Source: Microbacteriaceae bacterium
GTDB lineage: Bacteria > Actinomycetota > Actinomycetes > Actinomycetales > Microbacteriaceae
Direction of reading: 5' to 3'
DNA length: 64,000 nucleotides
Assembly (NCBI GenBank): GCA_027487865.1
Contig: JAIYCT010000002.1
Span: forward strand, 403,038 to 467,037
Positions within the stretch are counted from its first letter, which is position 1; every line of letters starts with the position of its first letter. Shown here one piece after another: positions 1 to 9,308 of the stretch. The translations under genes were made by a program, and so were the position numbers. Under the pieces are notes generated by a model. That model searched no databases. It was not told the origin of the DNA and was given only the letters and a program-made list of their open reading frames with translations.

Positions 1-1119
1 TTCGTAGCTAGGGGTCAAGACCTAGAGCTAGTTGGCATTCACAAGGAGTTCCCTGGCTTCACCGCCATTGAGAACCTTGACCTAAAGATTCCAGCCGGCG
101 AGTTCTTTGCACTGCTTGGACCTTCGGGTTGCGGCAAGACCACCACTTTGAGAATTGTGGCGGGATTGGAAGAGGCCACTCGCGGCAAGGTGCTAATTGG
201 CGGCAAGGATGTCACAGCATCCAAGCCTCACGAGCGTCCAGTGAACACTGTGTTCCAGAGCTATGCGCTGTTCCCTCACATGTCCGTTTTGGAAAACGTG
301 GCGTTTGGACTTCGTCAGCGTAAGGTCTCTGATCCGCTTGCCAAGGCGACCGAAGCTCTGCAACTGGTTGAGCTAGAACACTTGGCACTGCGCAAGCCCC
401 AGCAGCTCTCCGGCGGTCAGCAGCAGCGTGTTGCATTGGCTCGTGCCCTGGTAAACCGCCCGGCGCTATTGCTGTTGGATGAGCCACTTGGTGCATTGGA
501 CCTCAAACTCCGTCGACAGATGCAGGTTGAGCTAAAGGCCATCCAGATGGAAGTTGGTCTTACCTTCTTGCACGTCACCCACGACCAGGAGGAGGCCATG
601 GACATGGCCGACACCGTAGCGGTTATGAATAAGGGTGAGATTGAGCAGATGGGTGCCCCAGAAGCCCTCTACGACAGACCAAAGACCGCCTTTGTTGCCA
701 GATTCCTAGGTCAGTCCAACATCTTTGTTGGAGATGTGGTTGAGGAAAACGACCACAGCATTTCCATTAGCTGCAATGGCCAAAGAATTGCTGCACCGAA
801 AAAGCGCTCCGAAAAGCACAGTGGCAAGGTTGCTTTGGGTGTGCGCCCAGAGAAGGCAACTTTCCACGCTGACAAGCCTGACCTAGATTCCAACCACAAC
901 CTGGTTGGCCCCGGTGAGATCATTGACATCCGCTTCACCGGAGTTTCCAACCAGTACCTAATCGACGTTCCAGGCTTTGGTGACATCACTGTCTTTGCGC
1001 AGAATGTCGGCAAGAGCCCGGTGGTCGAGCTGGGCGCTCATGTTTGGGTGAGCTGGAAGGTCGAGCACGCATTTGGCCTAAGCGATCTGCCACTCAAGGC
1101 AGATAACGACGAGGCATAG
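1..1119 (+). CDS. potA: Polyamine ABC transporter ATP-binding protein (PotA-like), 5' end truncated by window
   Basis: ATPase subunit that powers import of spermidine/putrescine-type substrates through the PotB/PotC channel encoded next. The reading frame is open from base 1, so the start codon lies just outside the window; only a few residues are probably missing. Visible in order: Walker A GPSGCGKT at about codons 40-47, Q-loop region, signature LSGGQQQR near codon 136, Walker B LLLLDEPLGALD, and H-loop HVTHDQEEA. The last ~100 residues form a C-terminal regulatory (TOBE-type) domain, as expected for the PotA/MalK class. It ends 5 nt before the permease gene, so it is operonic with potB and potC. 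The substrate assignment (polyamine rather than iron or another compound) is inferred from permease similarity and the neighbouring GABA aminotransferase; the binding protein PotD is not in the window. Confidence 0.85.
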   Translation, partial: FVARGQDLELVGIHKEFPGFTAIENLDLKIPAGEFFALLGPSGCGKTTTLRIVAGLEEATRGKVLIGGKDVTASKPHERPVNTVFQSYALFPHMSVLENVAFGLRQRKVSDPLAKATEALQLVELEHLALRKPQQLSGGQQQRVALARALVNRPALLLLDEPLGALDLKLRRQMQVELKAIQMEVGLTFLHVTHDQEEAMDMADTVAVMNKGEIEQMGAPEALYDRPKTAFVARFLGQSNIFVGDVVEENDHSISISCNGQRIAAPKKRSEKHSGKVALGVRPEKATFHADKPDLDSNHNLVGPGEIIDIRFTGVSNQYLIDVPGFGDITVFAQNVGKSPVVELGAHVWVSWKVEHAFGLSDLPLKADNDEA

Positions 1120-1124
1120 AGCCC

Positions 1125-2039
1125 GTGGCATTCGTAGCGCTAGGGCAGGGTTCAGCGGGTAATTCCTCCGCACCGAAAAAGGCTTCCAGGGTAGCCTTCA
1201 TCCTGTTGGCTCCGGGCATGATTTACCTGGGGTTGTTCTTTCTAACCCCACTGGTTTCGCTGGTTATCACCTCGCTAAAGACCGCCTCGTTTACCGGCGA
1301 AATTGGCATGTATGACTACGGATTCCAGGTCTCGAACTACGCCTATGCGCTTGATCAGTACCTTCCACAAATCACCAGAAGCTTTATCTATGCGCTAATC
1401 GCAACCCTGATGGCGCTGCTGATTAGCTACCCAATCGCTTACTTCATCGGCGTTAAGGCGCGCAACAAACCGATCCTGCAGGCGTTTTTGCTGACCTTGG
1501 TTATCGCACCATTCTTTATTAGCTTTTTGCTTCGCACTTTTGCCTGGAAGCAGATCTTCTCCAACGAATCTCCAGCCACGCAGTTCCTACAGTCAATCGG
1601 CGTGCTGGCTCCAGACCAGTATGTGATCGGCAGCAGCTTTGCGGTGATTGCAGGTTTGACCTACAACTTCATTCCCTTTATGACCCTTCCCATCTATACC
1701 TCTTTGGAGCGACTAGATACTCGATTGGTTGAGGCCGGGGCAGATCTTTATGCAACTCCGGTTCAGACCTTCTGGAAGGTGACGTTCCCGCTCTCGCTAC
1801 CGGGTGTTATCTCAGGAACTTTGTTGACCTTCATTCCGATCTCGGGTGACTATGTTTCGGCCTCCAGGGACTTCTTAGGTGGTTCTGACACCGCGATGAT
1901 TGGAAACGTGGTTGAGGCGAACTTCTTCCGCATCCAGGATTACCCAACCGCCTCAGCGCTGTCGGTAATGCTGATGGCTGCCATCGTGGTTTTGGTTTCG
2001 GTCTATGTTCGAAAGAGTGGAACGGAGGAGCTACTGTGA
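1125..2039 (+). CDS. potB: Polyamine ABC transporter permease (PotB-like)
   Basis: First membrane subunit of the importer. 304 residues from a GTG start, with a short cytoplasmic N-terminus followed by about six membrane segments (the first, AFILLAPGMIYLGLFFL, near residues 25-41). The EAA loop that docks on the ATPase is visible as VEAGADLYATPVQTFWKVTFP, with the following LPGVISG segment. It starts 5 nt after potA stops and overlaps potC by 4 nt (GTGA), so the three are translationally coupled. Length and topology are normal for PotB/PotH permeases. The exact ligand cannot be read from the sequence. Confidence 0.85.
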   Translation: MAFVALGQGSAGNSSAPKKASRVAFILLAPGMIYLGLFFLTPLVSLVITSLKTASFTGEIGMYDYGFQVSNYAYALDQYLPQITRSFIYALIATLMALLISYPIAYFIGVKARNKPILQAFLLTLVIAPFFISFLLRTFAWKQIFSNESPATQFLQSIGVLAPDQYVIGSSFAVIAGLTYNFIPFMTLPIYTSLERLDTRLVEAGADLYATPVQTFWKVTFPLSLPGVISGTLLTFIPISGDYVSASRDFLGGSDTAMIGNVVEANFFRIQDYPTASALSVMLMAAIVVLVSVYVRKSGTEELL

Positions 2040-2830
2040 AATTTTCACTGGGGAAGTGGCTTCTTCCGACCTATGTCACATTGGCGTTTATCTTCACCAT
2101 GATTCCAATTGGCTACACCTTTGTTTTCTCATTCAACAAAGTTGAAAAGTCGAATATTGCTTGGAAAGAGTTCACATTCGACAACTGGCTAAACATGTGT
2201 GACCAGCCGGTGGTTTGTGAAGCATTTGGTAATTCGTTGGCGATTGCCGTTATCTCCACCCTGATCTCCACCGCGCTTGGAACTGCCATCGCTATCGCGC
2301 TTGGTCGCTATAAGTTCAAGGGACGCTCAGCAACCAACCTACTTTTGTTCTTGCCAATGGCAACCCCAGAGGTTGTTATGGGTGCCGGCCTTGCCGCGCA
2401 GTTCCTAAACGTTGGTATCTCTAAGGGCTTTTGGACCATCGTGGTTGCCCACGTCATGTTCACCTTGAGCTTCGTGGTGGTAACTGTGAAGGCCAGAGTG
2501 GCAACTCTGGACCCAAGACTTGAAGAGGCTGGTCGCGACCTCTACGCAAACGCATCCTCGGTGTTCTGGAGAATTACCTTCCCACTTTTGCTACCTGGCA
2601 TCATGGCCGCGGCAATGCTTTCGTTCGCATTGAGTTTTGATGACTTCATCATCACCCAGTTCAACTCGGGACCTGAGACTACGTTCCCGAAGTTTGTCTA
2701 CACGGCGGCGGCCCGTGGAATTCCACCTGAGGCCAACGTGATTGGATCACTGGTATTCATCGTGGCAATTGCAATCGTGATGATTGTTCAGGTTCGTGCC
2801 TCGCTAAAGGCTAAGAAGCTTCGCGCTTAG
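2036..2830 (+). CDS. potC: Polyamine ABC transporter permease (PotC-like)
   Basis: Second membrane subunit, 264 residues, GTG start overlapping the potB stop by 4 nt. It shows the usual six-helix PotC layout and an EAA loop (EEAGRDLYANASSVFWRITFP near residues 168-188, followed by LLPGIM). The conserved SFDDFIITQFNSG segment near residues 200-212 is typical of PotC/PotI proteins. Its last four bases overlap the 3' end of the minus-strand aminotransferase, so the two transcripts converge with no spacer. It presumably forms a heterodimeric channel with PotB; there is no independent promoter. Confidence 0.85.
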   Translation: MKFSLGKWLLPTYVTLAFIFTMIPIGYTFVFSFNKVEKSNIAWKEFTFDNWLNMCDQPVVCEAFGNSLAIAVISTLISTALGTAIAIALGRYKFKGRSATNLLLFLPMATPEVVMGAGLAAQFLNVGISKGFWTIVVAHVMFTLSFVVVTVKARVATLDPRLEEAGRDLYANASSVFWRITFPLLLPGIMAAAMLSFALSFDDFIITQFNSGPETTFPKFVYTAAARGIPPEANVIGSLVFIVAIAIVMIVQVRASLKAKKLRA

Positions 2831-4185
2831 CGGTAAAGCGATTCGACAGCATCGCGGAAGTGCGCGTTGTGGTGAGCAACATCTTCTTCGTTGGACGCTG
2901 GTGACATCAATACCATGTTGTGGAACGGCGTCATCAAAATACCGCGGTTGATTGCGTGCAGCTGCAGGTACTGCTGCAACTCGAAGTCATCTGCATCAGC
3001 TGCCTGGCGGCCATTTAGCGGCGCTTGAGACCTAAAGCTGTATTCGCCTCGGCAACCAATTTGCGAGACCTGCCAGGGTAGGTCGTACTCATCAATGACC
3101 GCCTGAATGTTTTGTGTCCAGATCGTCGCCAGTGCCTCCATGCGGACAAATGCCTCAGTGGTCAAAACCTCGCTCAAGGTGGCGCGAACTGCCGCCATCG
3201 AAAGAGCGTTTCCGGCCAAGGTGCCGCCAACGCCACCGACGTCGATGGACTCTAGGTTGGTTGAGGTTGCAATTCGATTCGCAAGCTTCTCGGTTAGGCC
3301 AAATGCACCTACCGGAACACCACCCCCGATTGTCTTACCTAGAACAACAGCATCTGGATTCAGGTCGTACTGCCTAGTCATTCCGCCAGTGCCTGCCGAG
3401 ATGGTGTGGGTTTCATCCAAAATCCAGATCACGTCATACCTCTGACACAACGCCTGCATGCCCTCCAGGTAGCCAGGCTCTGGGAGCACGATGCCGATGT
3501 TCGTAAGTGCCGGCTCCATTAGCATTGCGGCCACCTCGCCGCTGGCGAATGCCTTTTCGGCAGCCTCCAGATCGTTGAATGGAATAACGATGGTGGTCTG
3601 GTTAGGGTGAACCGGCATTCCGACGTTGTCATGGCGAGGAACGGTGTTGCCGTTATCGTCCAGGACAGCAAAGGTTTCATCCACGGTGCCGTGGTAGCAG
3701 TAGTCGTGGACCGCAATCTTCGCTCGTCCGGTAACGTGACGGGCGTAGCGCAAAATGTGCCTATTGGCGTCGGTTGCGGTTAGTGTGAACTGCCACTTTG
3801 GCATTCCAAAGCGCTCTGCTAGAAGATTTGCTGAAGCGATCGCATCTGCAGTTGGCAACATGTAGGTCGAGCCCTTGGCGATCTGGTTCTGCACGGCCTT
3901 GACGGTTGCATCGGGCGCGTGTCCACACATTGCACCGGTGTCACCCAGGCAAAAGTCGGTGTAATCCAGGCCGTCAACGTCGGTGAAGTGTGAACCCTTG
4001 GCGTGGTCAACGTAGATCGGGAAAGGACCTGGCCACTTGGACATCCAAATCATTGGAACACCCTGCACCATAGGACCTAGGGCCTGCTGGTGGTTTTTAC
4101 CCGACTGCGGGTGGGTTTCGATGAAGCGGTTTATTTCTGCCTTGAAGAGGTTGTCTAGGCGCGCTCTGTCGCCGTAGGCATGCAC
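2827..4185 (-). CDS. Class III PLP-dependent aminotransferase, substrate unknown
   Basis: 452-residue fold-type I aminotransferase of the glutamate-1-semialdehyde mutase/ornithine aminotransferase superfamily. The PLP lysine is K284 in VLGKTIGGGVPVG, and the cofactor-binding aspartate is in LDETH (D257). The motif that normally binds PLP phosphate, G-[AT]-E-A, is replaced by TATDANRH, marking a separate subfamily rather than true GSA aminomutase or GabT. GTG start at 4185, chosen because GAAGGTGAT lies just upstream and the N-terminus is contiguous with homologous sequence. It sits between potABC and gabT, so a role in polyamine or amino-acid catabolism is likely, but the amino donor and acceptor cannot be named from sequence. 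Confidence 0.75.
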   Translation of the reverse strand: MHAYGDRARLDNLFKAEINRFIETHPQSGKNHQQALGPMVQGVPMIWMSKWPGPFPIYVDHAKGSHFTDVDGLDYTDFCLGDTGAMCGHAPDATVKAVQNQIAKGSTYMLPTADAIASANLLAERFGMPKWQFTLTATDANRHILRYARHVTGRAKIAVHDYCYHGTVDETFAVLDDNGNTVPRHDNVGMPVHPNQTTIVIPFNDLEAAEKAFASGEVAAMLMEPALTNIGIVLPEPGYLEGMQALCQRYDVIWILDETHTISAGTGGMTRQYDLNPDAVVLGKTIGGGVPVGAFGLTEKLANRIATSTNLESIDVGGVGGTLAGNALSMAAVRATLSEVLTTEAFVRMEALATIWTQNIQAVIDEYDLPWQVSQIGCRGEYSFRSQAPLNGRQAADADDFELQQYLQLHAINRGILMTPFHNMVLMSPASNEEDVAHHNAHFRDAVESLYR

Positions 4186-4238
4186 GATGAATCACCTTCG
4201 ATTCTGATTGAATGTCGCATTCTGAGCCCGAGAGGCTC

Positions 4239-4262
4239 TAAATCAACCCTAGGGGGTGATTT
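4239..4262 (-). terminator. Possible hairpin terminator at gabT 3' end
   Basis: AAATCA at 4240-4245 pairs with TGATTT at 4257-4262, followed inward by one mismatch and a CCC/GGG stem. The structure contains the gabT stop codon. It lacks a clear T-tract on the minus strand, so it is a weak candidate. Confidence 0.3.
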
Positions 4263-5586
4263 ACAACTTTGCCAAACCGGCAGCTAGCACGTCCATGGCA
4301 TCGTGAAGCAGCTCATCGGTGATAACCAGCGGAGGCAAGAAGCGAATCACGTTGTTGAAGGTACCGGCATTGAGAATAAGCACACCGTTTTGGTGGCAGT
4401 GCTTCACAAGTGCCTCTACAGCAGCAGCATTTGGAGTCTTGGTGCCAGGCTCAACCAACTCGATTGCGATCATCGCACCCTTACCGCGAAGGTCACCGAT
4501 TACCGGATACTGGCTCTTTAGTTCGCCTAGTCGAGAAAGAAGAACTTCCCCAATTTCCAGTGCACGCTCTAGCCAGCCGCCTTCTTCGAGCTGCTCCAAA
4601 ACTGCGACACCGGCTGCGGTAGCGGTAGGGGAGCCACCGAAAGTTCCACCAAGTCCACCCGCGTGAGACGCATCCATAATATCGGCGCGACCGACCACAC
4701 CAGATAGCGGCATACCGCCGGCAATACCCTTGGCAACAGTAATCAGGTCAGGCTCAAAGCCCTCTTCCCACTCAGATGCAAACCACTTACCGGTTCTTGC
4801 GATACCGGACTGGACCTCATCGGCGACCATCACGATGCCATTCGCTCGGCACCAGGTTGAAAGCGTTCTTAGGAATCCAGGGGCTGGAACGATAAAGCCA
4901 CCCTCACCCTGAATTGGCTCGATGAATACTGCAGCTAGCTGAGTGGCACCAACGCGCTTCTCCAGGTAGGTGATTGCTCTGGTAGCAGCTTCCTCACCGG
5001 TCATGCCTTCGGCATCACGGAACGGGTAGCTCATTGGAGCGTGGTGCACGCTGCCGGCAAGCGGGCCAAAGCCGGTGCCGTAGGGGTGCATCTTGAAGTT
5101 CATGCTCATGGTCAAATTGGTTCTACCGTGGTAAGCGTGGTCAAAGACCGCAACCTCGGTGCGACCGGTTGCCTTGCGAGCAATCTTTACCGCGTTCTCA
5201 ACGGCTTCGGCACCGGAGGTAAAGAAGGCAGCCTTCTTGGCAAAGTTTCCTGGCGCGTGCTTGGTGATTAGCTCACCAACCCGAACGTAAGGCTCGTATG
5301 GCGCAACGGTGAAAAGCGTGTGGGTTAGCTTTGCAACCTGGTTCTGAACCGCTTCGACAACGCGCGCGTTCGTGTGACCGATGGTGACAACACCAATTCC
5401 GCTACCCATGTCAATCAGCTGGTTGCCGTCCACATCCTTCATGATCGCGCCGTGGGCGTGGTCAATAAAGACCGGTAGGGCGGTACCAACGCCGGCAGCA
5501 ATTACCTGCTTGCGACGTTCTTGCATCTGGGTGGAAAGGGGACCCGGAATTGCTGTTGCGAGGATTCTCTTTTGCTCAAGGCTCAT
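4261..5586 (-). CDS. gabT: 4-aminobutyrate aminotransferase
   Basis: Transfers the amino group of GABA to 2-oxoglutarate, giving succinate semialdehyde and glutamate; in polyamine catabolism it acts after putrescine is converted to GABA. 441 residues, normal for GabT. Motifs: FTSGAEAVENAVKIAR (PLP phosphate site) near 122-137, HAYHGRT near 150-156, IQGEGGF near 225-231, ADEVQSG with D256, and K286 in VAKGIAGGMPLSG. The frame stays open for 72 codons upstream, but that part is uncharacteristic. The ATG at 5586 is chosen because homology begins there and a TAGAAT hexamer sits 7 nt before it. The ArgD family is closely related, and no argD lies in the arg cluster of this window, so a secondary acetylornithine role is possible but unproven. 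Confidence 0.88.
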   Translation of the reverse strand: MSLEQKRILATAIPGPLSTQMQERRKQVIAAGVGTALPVFIDHAHGAIMKDVDGNQLIDMGSGIGVVTIGHTNARVVEAVQNQVAKLTHTLFTVAPYEPYVRVGELITKHAPGNFAKKAAFFTSGAEAVENAVKIARKATGRTEVAVFDHAYHGRTNLTMSMNFKMHPYGTGFGPLAGSVHHAPMSYPFRDAEGMTGEEAATRAITYLEKRVGATQLAAVFIEPIQGEGGFIVPAPGFLRTLSTWCRANGIVMVADEVQSGIARTGKWFASEWEEGFEPDLITVAKGIAGGMPLSGVVGRADIMDASHAGGLGGTFGGSPTATAAGVAVLEQLEEGGWLERALEIGEVLLSRLGELKSQYPVIGDLRGKGAMIAIELVEPGTKTPNAAAVEALVKHCHQNGVLILNAGTFNNVIRFLPPLVITDELLHDAMDVLAAGLAKL

Positions 5587-5593
5587 ACTTCTT

Positions 5594-5599
5594 ATTCTA
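5594..5599 (-). promoter_or_regulatory. -10 hexamer, leaderless gabT start
   Basis: On the minus strand TAGAAT lies 7 nt before the gabT ATG at 5586, so transcription would start at the A of the start codon. No Shine-Dalgarno is needed or seen. Confidence 0.5.
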
Positions 5600-5651
5600 A
5601 TTTCGCGTAGGGATTGTTGGCCCTCATTTACACAGAATTGAGAGCGAGTTC

Positions 5652-5657
5652 TAAGCT
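5652..5657 (+). promoter_or_regulatory. -10 hexamer, leaderless dxr start
   Basis: TAAGCT is followed by 6 nt and then the dxr ATG at 5664, predicting an mRNA that begins at or within a base of the start codon. TTTACA at 5627-5632 is a possible -35 with a long 19-nt spacer. Confidence 0.45.
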
Positions 5658-5663
5658 TTTGGC

Positions 5664-6752
5664 ATGCGCAGAGTAATTGTCCTTGGCTCCACCGGTTCGA
5701 TTGGCACCCAGGCCCTTGAGGTAATTGCCGCAAATCCGGGCCAACTGGAGCTAGTTGGCCTTTCTGCTTTCTCAAACAAAGAACTTGTTTCAGCGCAGGC
5801 AAAACAATTTGGACTCACCGAAAACTCGGTTGCTATCGGTGCTGAGGCAGCGGCGCAGCTGGTTGCCGATCTGGATGCCGATGTTGTCGTAAACGGAATC
5901 ACCGGTTCTGTTGGACTTGCAGCGACCCTTGCGACTTTGAAATCGGGCAAGGTATTGGCACTTGCCAATAAAGAGTCATTGATCGTGGGTGGACCGCTGG
6001 TCAAACAGCTTGCTCGCCCCGGTCAAATCGTCCCGGTTGACTCAGAGCACTCAGCCATTGCGCAGTGCCTTCGGTCGGGTACCGAAGCCGAGGTGGCAAA
6101 GCTGATTCTTACCGCCTCTGGAGGGCCATTCCGCGGTTTTAGCAAGCAGCAACTCGAAGCGGTAACCCCACAGCAAGCTCTCAAGCACCCAACCTGGAGT
6201 ATGGGAAAAGTCGTTACGACCAATTCCGCGAGCTTGGTAAATAAGGGTCTGGAGCTAATAGAAGCTCACCTTTTGTTTGACATTCCTTTTGACCGAATCG
6301 AGGTAACCGTGCATCCGCAATCGGTGGTGCACTCAATGGTTGAGTTTGTCGACGGTTCGGTAATTGCGCAGTGCTCACCACCGGATATGAAGCTTCCGAT
6401 CGCGCTCGGTATGGCATGGCCCGACAGATTGGGGCACGTAAGCGCTGCGGTGGACTGGACTAAGTCGCACAACTGGGTGTTTGAACCGCTGGATGAGGAA
6501 GTCTTTGGCTCTGTGGCGCTTGCCCGACAGGTCGGTATTGCTGGAGAGACCTACCCTGCGGTTTACAACGCAGCCAATGAGCAAGCGGTAGAGGCATTCC
6601 ACGCCGGCAAGATTCGATTCACCGGAATCTTTGAGATCATCGAAGAAGTGGTTTCCCAGCACCAAGCATCTAGTGAGCTAAGTCTCGATTCTGTGCTGGA
6701 TGCCGAGATGTGGGCTCGCAGGACTGCGGATTCGCTGATAGCTAACGCTTAG
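5664..6752 (+). CDS. dxr: 1-deoxy-D-xylulose 5-phosphate reductoisomerase
   Basis: Catalyses the NADPH-dependent rearrangement and reduction of DXP to 2-C-methyl-D-erythritol 4-phosphate, the committed step of the non-mevalonate isoprenoid pathway. 362 residues. The N-terminal NADPH fold carries LGSTGSIG at 7-14; the metal and substrate region carries PVDSEHSA near 123-130; [11 protein letters not shown] and HPTWSMG follow, then HPQSVVHSM near 215-223, as in all Dxr enzymes. It is divergent from gabT with a 77-nt spacer, and it begins a run containing the site-2 protease and ispG, so two MEP-pathway enzymes flank a protease, the usual order in Actinobacteria. Confidence 0.96.
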   Translation: MRRVIVLGSTGSIGTQALEVIAANPGQLELVGLSAFSNKELVSAQAKQFGLTENSVAIGAEAAAQLVADLDADVVVNGITGSVGLAATLATLKSGKVLALANKESLIVGGPLVKQLARPGQIVPVDSEHSAIAQCLRSGTEAEVAKLILTASGGPFRGFSKQQLEAVTPQQALKHPTWSMGKVVTTNSASLVNKGLELIEAHLLFDIPFDRIEVTVHPQSVVHSMVEFVDGSVIAQCSPPDMKLPIALGMAWPDRLGHVSAAVDWTKSHNWVFEPLDEEVFGSVALARQVGIAGETYPAVYNAANEQAVEAFHAGKIRFTGIFEIIEEVVSQHQASSELSLDSVLDAEMWARRTADSLIANA

Positions 6753-6783
6753 GTCAGGGTTTAGCAGGTAGCGTTAGAAGCAA

Positions 6784-8082
6784 ATGGATATCGTTCTCTA
6801 CATACTGGGCATCTTTGCCGTCATCGTGGGAATTGCGCTGTCTATCGGCCTTCACGAACTTGGTCACTATCTACCCGCGAAGCGCTTCGGGGTTCGAGTC
6901 AAGCAATTCATGATCGGCTTTGGCCCAACCGTGAAGTCCTGGCGTCGGGGAGAGACCGAGTTTGGCATCAAGGCCATTCCACTTGGTGGCTACATCCTGA
7001 TGACCGGAATGTATCCGCCGGAAAAAAAGCCAGCCAGAGGTCTGTTCTCGAAGTGGATCAACGAGGCTCGGGCTATAGAGCGCGAAGACATCTCAGAATC
7101 TGATTCCAATCGACAGTTCTATGCGTTAGCGCCATACAAAAAGCTGATCATCATGCTCGGTGGTCCTGTAATGAACTTCTTACTGGGGCTCTTGCTGATT
7201 GCAATTGCCCTCAGCGGCATCGGCACCATGCAGCAGAGCTTGAGTATCCAAAAGGTTTTCGAGTGTGTAGATGTGCAAGAAGACGGCAGTTGCCCAAGCG
7301 ATTCGCCACTTTCCCCGGCGGCGCTCGCGGGTATTGAACCAGGCGACACCTTCACCGCCGTGAATGGCAATCCGGTCGCGAGTTGGCAAGAAGTCATTTC
7401 TGGGTTCAATCAAAATCTCGGCAGTCCATCCCAGGTTTCGGTGTCTCGCGCTGGTGAAAAGTTAGAGCTTTCAATTACTCCGGTGTTCTTGGAGCGTCCG
7501 ATTTACGGTTCCGATGGCAAGGCTTTGCTTGACGATCAAGGTGCTCCTCAGACAGAGTTCAAGCCGCTTTTAGGAGTGCTACTCGAGCCTAAGAACATTC
7601 CGATGCCAATCGGCGAATCACTGAGCTATGGCCTAGGTGCCACCGGCGCAACCTTTGGTTTTATTCTCACTTTGCCGCAACAGGTCTGGGCTGTTACCAG
7701 CTCAACATTTGGGCTTTCAGAGCGCGACCAAAATGGTGCGGTGTCAATTGTCGGCGTCGGTCAAATCGCGGGGGAGCTGAGCCAGTCTGAGCTGCCACTT
7801 GAGTCAAAGGTTGCCTCTCTTTTGATGTTGCTTGGGGCTTTGAACCTGGCGCTATTTGCATTCAACCTGATTCCGCTATTGCCACTTGATGGCGGTCACG
7901 TGCTGGGGGCAATCTACGAATCGCTCAAGCGCAGATTCGGTCGAGTTTTTCTCAAAAAGGACCCGGGTCCAATCGACACCGCAAGGACATTGCCTTTGGC
8001 ATATGGGGTTTGGTTGGTGTTGATTTTTGTCGGTGTGCTTTTGATCATGGCGGATTTGGTAAACCCAATCACGCTCGGCTAG
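6784..8082 (+). CDS. Site-2 intramembrane zinc metalloprotease (RseP/Rip1 type)
   Basis: Membrane protease that cleaves transmembrane anti-sigma factors or signal-peptide remnants within the bilayer. 432 residues. The zinc site HELGH is at residues 24-28 in the first membrane segment; a PDZ domain spans about 165-240 (SPAALAGIEPGDTFTAVNG); the second conserved motif NLIPLLPLDGGH lies near residue 365, and a final hydrophobic helix closes the chain. Position between dxr and ispG is conserved in Actinobacteria. A loop after residue 75 (KWINEARAIEREDISESD) is longer than in proteobacterial RseP. A TAGCGT hexamer lies 9 nt before the ATG, so its leader may be nearly absent. The partner anti-sigma factor is not in the window. 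Confidence 0.9.
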   Translation: MDIVLYILGIFAVIVGIALSIGLHELGHYLPAKRFGVRVKQFMIGFGPTVKSWRRGETEFGIKAIPLGGYILMTGMYPPEKKPARGLFSKWINEARAIEREDISESDSNRQFYALAPYKKLIIMLGGPVMNFLLGLLLIAIALSGIGTMQQSLSIQKVFECVDVQEDGSCPSDSPLSPAALAGIEPGDTFTAVNGNPVASWQEVISGFNQNLGSPSQVSVSRAGEKLELSITPVFLERPIYGSDGKALLDDQGAPQTEFKPLLGVLLEPKNIPMPIGESLSYGLGATGATFGFILTLPQQVWAVTSSTFGLSERDQNGAVSIVGVGQIAGELSQSELPLESKVASLLMLLGALNLALFAFNLIPLLPLDGGHVLGAIYESLKRRFGRVFLKKDPGPIDTARTLPLAYGVWLVLIFVGVLLIMADLVNPITLG

Positions 8083-8136
8083 GAACAAAGTAGCCCGGCA
8101 AATGTTTATGCTTTGTTGGGTAAAGAAGGGAATCAA

Positions 8137-9294
8137 TTGCCTGCTGTAAATCTAGGTCTGCCTAAGTCGCCACCTCCAACGCTGGCTCCTCGGAGAAAGA
8201 CCCGCCAGATCATGGTCGGCAAGGTTGCCGTAGGTGGAGACGCCCCAATCTCGGTGCAGTCAATGTGCACCACCCCAACCACCGACATCAATGCCACCTT
8301 GCAGCAGATCGCAGAGCTAACTGCATCGGGTTGCGACATCGTGCGCGTTGCAGTTCCCAGTCAGGATGACGCGGATGTGCTTCGCATCATCGCAAAGCGC
8401 AGCCAAATTCCGGTGATTGCAGATATTCACTTCCAGCCGAAGTATGTCTTTCAGGCAATTGACGCCGGTTGCGGTGCCGTTCGAGTAAACCCAGGCAATA
8501 TTCGTAAATTTGATGACCAGGTTGGCGACATCGCCAAGGCAGCAAAAGCGGCAGGCGTTTCGATTCGCATCGGTGTAAACGCCGGTTCTTTGGACCCGCG
8601 CCTTTTGGAGAAGTACGGCAAGGCCACCCCTGAGGCACTGGTTGAGTCAGCGGTTTGGGAAGCCAGCCTGTTTGAAGAGCACGACTTCCACGACTTCAAG
8701 ATCTCCGTGAAGCACAATGACCCGGTGGTAATGGTCAAGGCCTACGAGATGCTCTCTGAGCGCGGCGACTGGCCACTTCACCTCGGTGTAACCGAGGCAG
8801 GACCTGCGTTCCAGGGCACCATCAAGTCTTCGGTTGCTTTTGGTGCACTTTTGGCCAAGGGCATCGGCGACACCATTCGCGTTTCGCTCTCTGCTCCGCC
8901 GGTTGAGGAAATCAAGGTTGGATCTCAGATTCTTGAGTCGCTAAACCTTCGTCCTCGCAAGCTAGAAATTGTTTCCTGCCCATCTTGTGGTCGTGCTCAG
9001 GTTGATGTTTACACCTTGGCAAACGATGTCACCGCAGGGCTTCAGCACCTAACCGTTCCAATTCGAGTTGCCGTTATGGGCTGCGTGGTAAACGGACCAG
9101 GTGAGGCACGTGAGGCAGACCTAGGTGTGGCATCTGGCAATGGCAAGGGACAGATTTTTGTGAAAGGTGAGGTCGTAAAGACTGTGCCTGAATCTGAGAT
9201 TGTTGCCACCTTGATCGAAGAGGCAAATCGTATTGCTGCTGAAATGGACCCTGCTCTTATTGGCACGGCTCAGGTAATGGTGGCTGACAAGTAG
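8137..9294 (+). CDS. ispG: 4-hydroxy-3-methylbut-2-en-1-yl diphosphate synthase
   Basis: Fe4S4 enzyme converting MEcPP to HMBPP, the penultimate step of the MEP pathway. 385 residues from the TTG at 8137; this start has GAAGGG six bases upstream and gives the family's usual short N-terminus (PAVNLGLP). An in-frame TTG at 8113 would add eight residues without a better binding site. Cluster ligands are in CPSCGRAQ and [11 protein letters not shown]; the substrate region [11 protein letters not shown] and the barrel segment [15 protein letters not shown] are intact. It follows the site-2 protease by 54 nt and precedes proS by 14 nt. Confidence 0.95.
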   Translation: MPAVNLGLPKSPPPTLAPRRKTRQIMVGKVAVGGDAPISVQSMCTTPTTDINATLQQIAELTASGCDIVRVAVPSQDDADVLRIIAKRSQIPVIADIHFQPKYVFQAIDAGCGAVRVNPGNIRKFDDQVGDIAKAAKAAGVSIRIGVNAGSLDPRLLEKYGKATPEALVESAVWEASLFEEHDFHDFKISVKHNDPVVMVKAYEMLSERGDWPLHLGVTEAGPAFQGTIKSSVAFGALLAKGIGDTIRVSLSAPPVEEIKVGSQILESLNLRPRKLEIVSCPSCGRAQVDVYTLANDVTAGLQHLTVPIRVAVMGCVVNGPGEAREADLGVASGNGKGQIFVKGEVVKTVPESEIVATLIEEANRIAAEMDPALIGTAQVMVADK

Positions 9295-9295
9295 C

Positions 9296-9301
9296 TAACA
9301 T
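9296..9301 (+). promoter_or_regulatory. -10 hexamer, leaderless proS start
   Basis: TAACAT sits 7 nt before the proS ATG at 9309 and directly after the ispG stop (TAG 9292-9294). The spacing predicts transcription starting at the ATG. Confidence 0.45.
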
Positions 9302-9308
9302 TGAGCCC

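Noticed and set aside
5587-5802. 72-codon N-terminal extension of gabT
   Set aside because: It runs antisense through the dxr start region and promoter and has no family similarity.
8113-8136. Earlier TTG start for ispG
   Set aside because: GAAGGG is correctly placed for the TTG at 8137, not for 8113.
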